Assembly: GCA_029531795.1 (NCBI GenBank)
Contig: JAPEIS010000001.1
Span: forward strand, 806,001 to 870,000
Direction of reading: 5' to 3'
Length of the DNA: 64,000 nucleotides
DNA from: Sclerotinia nivalis
Lineage: Eukaryota; Ascomycota; Leotiomycetes; Helotiales; Sclerotiniaceae
A model generated the notes under the pieces. That model was given only the letters and a program-made list of their open reading frames with translations. It ran no database searches and had not been told where the DNA came from. Shown in pieces: positions 58,924-64,000 of this stretch. The position numbers and the translations under genes were made by a program. Within the stretch, counting starts at the first letter, position 1. Each line of letters starts with the position of its first letter.

Positions 58924-60243
58924 GTAAATTAACGTTTACACTGAGTCTAAAACTATCTAAAACGATTAAAGGCTTTTGTGAATTCCTAATAGATAATATA
59001 ATGAAAGTAAATTGGCTTATTGGTTTGATTAAGTATATAATTCGAGCGATTGAGATGGATTCAATCTTTTGAATTGAATAAAAGAAATGAAAATTAGTTT
59101 TGAGGGATGGATTCTATCTTATAAATACTAAAATATATAATAAAGAAAATGAAAAGAAATAATATATTATTTTAACTTAAGAAAATATTTAAATCTTTTT
59201 TATAATTTTTATCTCTTTTTTTTTACTTTTCTTTTTTCTTTTGATAAATTTTATTATATTTTAGTATTGCGTGGATTATATTTGGGGAGGGATTGGTGGT
59301 TGATTGATGAATATGCTGTGTGTGCGTATATGTATAAGGAAGAGAGGATTGTGAATATGAGGGGAGAGAGATAGTTAAAGTGGATTAGTAGTGGTTCTCT
59401 TAAAAAAAATAGGAATGAGATTGAAAATTAAAGGTCCCAATTCCTCAGGAACGAGACTAGAAGGGATTCATTACAAGAAAAAGCTACAAAAGTTAAAATC
59501 CCACGAGTAGCTAAAAAGAGAACCTCGTAAGAGCAAGGAGTAGAAGTTTATTTACAAATGAAATTAGCTATAGCTTACTAGTAATCTTTGTATTATAATC
59601 TTTGTCTGGAATTGTATATTGTCGAGGTAATTGAATCAAAAGTAATATTAAATGCTCAGCTTGAGCCACCCATCTATTGATCTATAAGAAGCAAGCTTAT
59701 TTATGCTAATAGTTCTTTTGTGTTTGTACAATACTTTTCGAATAATTATAATGGATTGAACATACTAAAGTGGAAGAGTTACTTTTCATCATATATCTTC
59801 TGTTCATTGTTTTTATTTTGCTTTTCAACTACTGCTTAATAATAAGAAATAATCTCTGTATGAATTAACTCAACTTTAAAAACCTCAACATTTATAACTC
59901 TTTAATTCTCTGCCACCAAAGAGCGAAACCTTTGACTTAGATCTTGTGTTGTTCCCATTCTTATAAAGGACTAGACAAAGAAACCAATGTATTCAAGGCA
60001 ACACAATTGTTCAAAGTTTCTTTGTCCATCCCATAATTAAGCAACCTTGTAAGAACAAAATCATTGTGTTTGAGGCAGATATATTGACCGGGCGACGATA
60101 TGTGCCATTATGAAAGAAGAGGAACAGGAATTGAACATTAGATAGGATAGAAGGATAAATAGCTTGGTTATTTCGGACATGAACTAACTATCTCAATCAT
60201 TATCTACTTATATACTTCTAAACTTCAAACATCTCTAGCAATC
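57872..60243. other. Gene-free interval with (ATTG)n microsatellite
   Basis: A GATT tetranucleotide repeat of about nine units lies at 58888-58923. From about 58975 to 59280 the sequence is strongly AT-rich. A GGGA/GAGG-rich patch is at 57910-57965. A 76-codon frame at 58527-58757 is acidic and has no recognisable domain. No other gene is supported. Confidence 0.6.
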
Positions 60244-60837
60244 ATGCAAGATACAATCATACAAGATACCGTCATGGATAGTAACTTTTTGGAGGAGATT
60301 GTTTTCGGGGATATAATGATGGAGGATATAGAATTAGACGCAATTACCGAGGATACCATTATGGAGAATGTATTTATGGAGGACATAGAGATAGAGGATG
60401 GATTTATGGAGGATAGATTCATGGAGGACATAGATCTGGAGGTTAGATTTATGGAGGACATAGATATAGAAGATTCCATCATGGCAGATCTAGAAATGGA
60501 GGACACAATCATGGAGGATGTAAGTACCCCCAACGCCACCACGCAAAAAGGAGCACCCCTCTCCTACACCCGCTGGAAAACCAGCGAAAAAGCATACTTA
60601 CTCTACCTCTACTCCGCCCACGGCATGATCATCGACGCCACCAGCGGCCGCCCCCACGCCAGCCGCACTACGCATACCAATGTCGTAAAAGGCATGATTA
60701 GAGAAGCCCTCAAGCATCGACCAACAGGCGAACTACACCAGACAGACCCGTGGCCCTCTAGGAGATATAGCATCAAGCTCACGCGCCAAGTGGTCGAGGA
60801 ATGGGTCCGAGAAGAACGTGTGATCGCGGATGAATAG
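60244..60837 (+). CDS. Uncharacterised protein with acidic MEDI-type repeats and a helical C-terminus
   Basis: A single frame of 197 codons. Residues 1-95 are a low-complexity acidic repeat with many variants of MEDIDIED, FMEDRFMED and TIMEDV. Residues 105-197 look like a folded, basic domain: RWKTSEKAYLLYLYSAHG, then VVKGMIREALKHRP and a final RQVVEEWVREE. The WKTSEKAYLL start recalls Myb/SANT or other small helical DNA-binding domains, but I cannot place it. After the TAG stop the same frame continues for 42 more sense codons to a TAA at 60964-60966, with sequence of coding quality (YEKALRAIVESEGMKRKYEF). The stop may be recent, or the real gene may be longer. Confidence 0.55.
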   Translation: MQDTIIQDTVMDSNFLEEIVFGDIMMEDIELDAITEDTIMENVFMEDIEIEDGFMEDRFMEDIDLEVRFMEDIDIEDSIMADLEMEDTIMEDVSTPNATTQKGAPLSYTRWKTSEKAYLLYLYSAHGMIIDATSGRPHASRTTHTNVVKGMIREALKHRPTGELHQTDPWPSRRYSIKLTRQVVEEWVREERVIADE

Positions 60838-61698
60838 TTGAAGGGATGTGTTCCGACTTATGAGAAGGCTTTACGGGCAATCGTCGAGAGTGAAGGGATG
60901 AAGCGGAAATATGAATTCGGGCTACAAGTGTCAGGTACACTTGGAGCAGAATTTACGAGTGTGTAACGTGTTTCCTTCCAGAAATCTGTTTCTGAAATTA
61001 TTGATCTAATTGATAATTAGGTCAACTCTCAACTTTCTTTTCTAATTTGTGCTTCTATGACTCTTAGGCTGGCCCTATTAGTCACCTTTGCGAATTCCTT
61101 GTGTACTGTATACCAGAGTGAAAATAGAATTTCTTTATAAAAACAAAATTTTGTGCCAATAGAATTGATTAGTGATTGATAAAAATTTACAGTATAAATT
61201 AGCTACAAGCTAGTCTTATAACCTTTAGTGAATTTAGCTGTCTGCATATCAAGAGATTTTTACTTTACTCTTAGCAACAACCTTTCTTGATCTTAGACCT
61301 TCCCTTCTGAATCTCTATACTGTCTTACTTAAGAACAGTGTATCCAAAAGTCCTATATAAATTCTTCACTCAAAAATCTCATCATGAAACTCATCATCAC
61401 AACGAGAACCGGTTCCTTCATTTCGTGATACTCATCATCGTAATTTTTGATTAATATCATCCATCTCAACTCATTTCAATTCAATTCATGCGACACCATA
61501 AACACATAAACGTTCCCCCAAATCCCTCATGCCATGCCGCATCCAATCCACCCATTGAAACATACAGTGTATTCACAAGCATAGCACAAGAAACCTAAGT
61601 AGAAGCACAGACCACCAACAGGCATGATAATATCAACATAGACCCAAAACGCCTCTTTTCATATCTTGAACATTCCATCGTCTCTCAAGTTCATGTGG

Positions 61699-63640
61699 TT
61701 ACTCGACTGTGATTTCCGCTGTTGGATCCTTTCTAATATCCAATTCCATCAAACCCTCTTTCTTCTCAATGACAAGACCCTTCTCATTAGCCAAATGCAA
61801 TAGACAGATAAAACAATAACTGGTTGAGATATCATTCATGACTTGTTTTGGGTATACAGTCTGGAGATTTTGCATGACTGTTGTGAATTGGAGGGTCTCG
61901 TTTTCATCAGTAGGCAATTTAAGAGGTGGTGTGGGGAAACGTGATGCGGAAAGTGAGGTATCCTGTTTTATTTTATGTTAGTGATAAAGTTTGGGGTTGA
62001 GATACAGGGTATGAGGAACTTACAGGTTGTTCAGGCTCACTAAATCCAATACCCTTCCATAATTCCTCTTTCAGTCTCCTCACATCAACCTTCTTAGCAA
62101 CCCTAGCATATTGCACATATTCAGGTCTTAATCTTCGACTTTGTGTAACCAATTGCGTACCGAAAGCGCCCTCTTCGCCGTCAACGCCTTGAGGTCCAGC
62201 ATTTAATATAGCAGTGATACCATCGATACCACCTGCACCTTGTCCTTGAGCTCCAGGTGATAACTGTTCGCGTGCATCGGCGAATTCCATATCATCATCG
62301 TCCATACCACCCGGCATTGCCAAACCATCATCTTGGAAGAAGTTGGCATCGTAATCTCCATGAGGTGGAGCTTCATCCTCCAATGTGTGAGCGGGTTCTT
62401 CTTTTCGTGCCCAATAATCTTCACCAATTTCACCTTCAGGAATGTCATCCTCCTTCTTTTGACCGAAAGTTCCAGATTTTGCTCCGAATCCAGATTTTCG
62501 ACTACCCATTCTAGCTTTGGGCTTGAGGAAAAGGCGTAACAACTGTTTGGAGTTAAAATGCTTATCATCGGGAAGAAGGTTCCTCGTTTTAGATTTCCAG
62601 TCTTTCTTTGGGAGAGATATTGTAGCATTAGTTGCTGCATGTGTATAGATAGTTTCAGCTAGGCTAGCACTTAATGGAGACATAAAGTCAATCTCGAAAG
62701 GCTCTTTCTCCTTGCGGATCTTCGTAACTGCTGGTTTGTTGACGTCTTTAATCTTTCGTATCCTCCAATGCTCAGGACCGGCCCAATTCTTTTGCAAGGC
62801 CTCGTCAAAATAACTTAGAATATCGTCATGACCACCTTCTGTCTTTGATCCACGATCAAGAGAAATGACGTACTCGCCGGTCTCAGGGTCGAATGAACCA
62901 GCACGTCCTTCTCCATCCTCACCATCGCCACCGTCATTGTCGTATGCTACATCGTGAACTCGCATTCGTGGTTCGATCGCAGCGTCACGAGCCCAAGCTT
63001 CACCACCTTCACCAAATCCAGCATCATCTGGAATATCGAAGTTTCCGAGGAGGCCATCATCGTCGTCATCAAATCCAATTGGGTTGTCATCATCGAGGAA
63101 AATGCCCGACCTGTCACCTACCCCATTGTCTTCTGTCTTGTCTTTCTCTTGTCGCCAATCTTCCGGTGCTTTTAGAAATGGAATGTCCATGGAACCAGAA
63201 GGATCTCCGAGGTCGAAATTCTTCAATGATGGACAAATATCCTGTTCTTCAAGGAAATCCAAGTTTGGGAAAAACTTGATACCCAAAGCCTCCACATCTA
63301 TCTCTACATCATCTTGATCCTCGTCCTCATTCTCATCATCTTTTAGCGTAACATTTGCCGATTCTATAACTTCTTCCTGATCCTCTTCAATGGCATCATC
63401 CTTTCGTCTCCTGCCTCGTCCTTCTGCTGATGCGTCGCCTGCATCATCACTACTGTCAAAAACTATACGTCCTTTAGAATCGATCGAGAGATGATTTAAG
63501 AGGAGGCCCTTGGCTCCGCCCTCATCGAAATCTGCAGATGCTTTTTTGAATAAAGGATCAACAGAAAACTCAAGTTCAAACTTTTTTAATTGTAATGCTG
63601 AAAATGAAGTTGCGAGAGTCGCTTCTGATGAACGTTGAGT
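61699..63640 (-). CDS. BRN1: Condensin subunit CAP-H/Brn1 (Barren kleisin), 5' part not found
   Basis: Minus-strand exons 63640-62024 and 61962-61699 encode 626 residues of the kleisin subunit of condensin. The exon opens with RSSEATLATSF, then FSVDPLFKKASADFDEGGAKGLLLNHL, a long acidic middle, and the C-terminal winged-helix region with RRLKEELWKGIGF and STSYCFICLLHLANEKGL. Kleisins bridge the SMC2-SMC4 heads and bind the HEAT subunits during mitotic chromosome condensation. Fungal homologues are about 850-900 residues, so roughly 250 N-terminal residues are missing. An acceptor (TAATCATAAATTCAG, with a branch-like GCTAATC) precedes the exon, yet no matching coding exon appears in the 360 bases up to the window edge. 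Confidence 0.88.
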
Positions 63641-64000
63641 CTGAATTTATGATTAGCTACGGTTTTTGTAGTGCATGTAAGTAGCAATGATGTGCTGTGT
63701 TCGAAATCGACAAGATTTTGCCAAATAGAGTTGTTACAATTCGAATGTTGTGGTTTAGTGACTTGACGAATACAAAGAGTAAGAACTATATCACCAAACC
63801 ACAACATCTTTGATCACTGATAAACCGATAATAAGATATTAAAGTTCAATTGCAAGAAACAAAAATATTTGTATCCCCTAGCTGCGAGTACAAGTTGTGA
63901 GGAAAAGTGTGGCACGAGGCCCCACCCATTAAACGATCGGACTAGCGCCCCTCCAATTGGTCCAGGAACAATATCGCAGATTGATGTGGTTGAACTGTGC
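63641..64000 (-). other. Upstream flank of CAP-H, no coding exon recognised
   Basis: If the CAP-H intron begins beyond this point, the whole flank is intronic, which would be long for this genome. A 73-codon minus-strand frame at 63586-63807 has no kleisin-like sequence and overlaps the CAP-H exon in another frame. The last 100 bases are GC-richer. Confidence 0.4.

Noticed and set aside
1..64000. CRISPR arrays, rRNA genes, bacterial-type operons
   Set aside because: None seen; the tandem repeats at 22567 and 58888 lack spacers, and the gene structures are fungal.

Overview
The window is genomic DNA of a filamentous ascomycete. Genes carry many short introns (about 45-160 bp) with GT-AG or occasional GC-AG borders, and products such as PEX20, SEC13, condensin CAP-H, Zn2Cys6 and bZIP regulators and fungal-type P450s are typical. 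AT-rich, stop-riddled repeat tracts look like RIP (repeat-induced point mutation) products. A leotiomycete close to Botrytis or Sclerotinia is my guess from the overall style; the sequence alone does not prove it. No prokaryotic features, CRISPR arrays, rRNAs or convincing tRNAs were seen.

Layout. 1-2.4 kb: RIP-like AT-rich repeats. 2.5-20.5 kb: a secondary-metabolite cluster related to the epidithiodioxopiperazine (gliotoxin/sirodesmin) type. It has a T-C-A-T-C NRPS, a GliT-like flavoprotein whose CxxC has become CxxT, two sister GliN-like methyltransferases in divergent orientation, a third methyltransferase of the GtmA/TmtA type, an intact P450, a broken GliC/GliF-like P450 tail, a dead copia element and an AflR/GliZ-like Zn2Cys6 regulator. 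A shared 11-bp palindrome YCGG-N3-CCGR lies upstream of all five intact biosynthetic transcription units. 20.6-26.4 kb: gene-poor repeats. 26.4-41.2 kb: housekeeping block (TMEM135-like membrane protein, PEX20, SEC13, an F-box protein, an MFS transporter). 41.2-54.6 kb: transposon-rich ground with two nearly identical 213-bp solo LTRs, LINE-like and pogo remnants, an MpaB-like oxygenase diverging from a frameshifted hotdog thioesterase, and a bZIP factor. 54.7-57.9 kb: a compact group of a CYTH triphosphatase, a viperin (RSAD2-like radical SAM enzyme) and a UMP-CMP-type nucleotide kinase. 60-64 kb: an acidic-repeat protein and the 3' part of condensin CAP-H.

The most exciting part is the viperin group. 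Viperin and the kinase are divergently transcribed from a 526-bp shared promoter, with the CYTH gene just downstream of viperin on the same strand. In vertebrates RSAD2 lies beside CMPK2, and viperin converts CTP to the chain terminator ddhCTP. The fungal set therefore looks like a self-contained nucleotide-analogue, possibly antiviral, module with an added triphosphatase. It lies next to transposon debris, as accessory genes often do.

Exon coordinates were worked out by hand from splice signals, reading-frame phase and family conservation. Where introns are given, the phases close exactly, but no transcript evidence was available.
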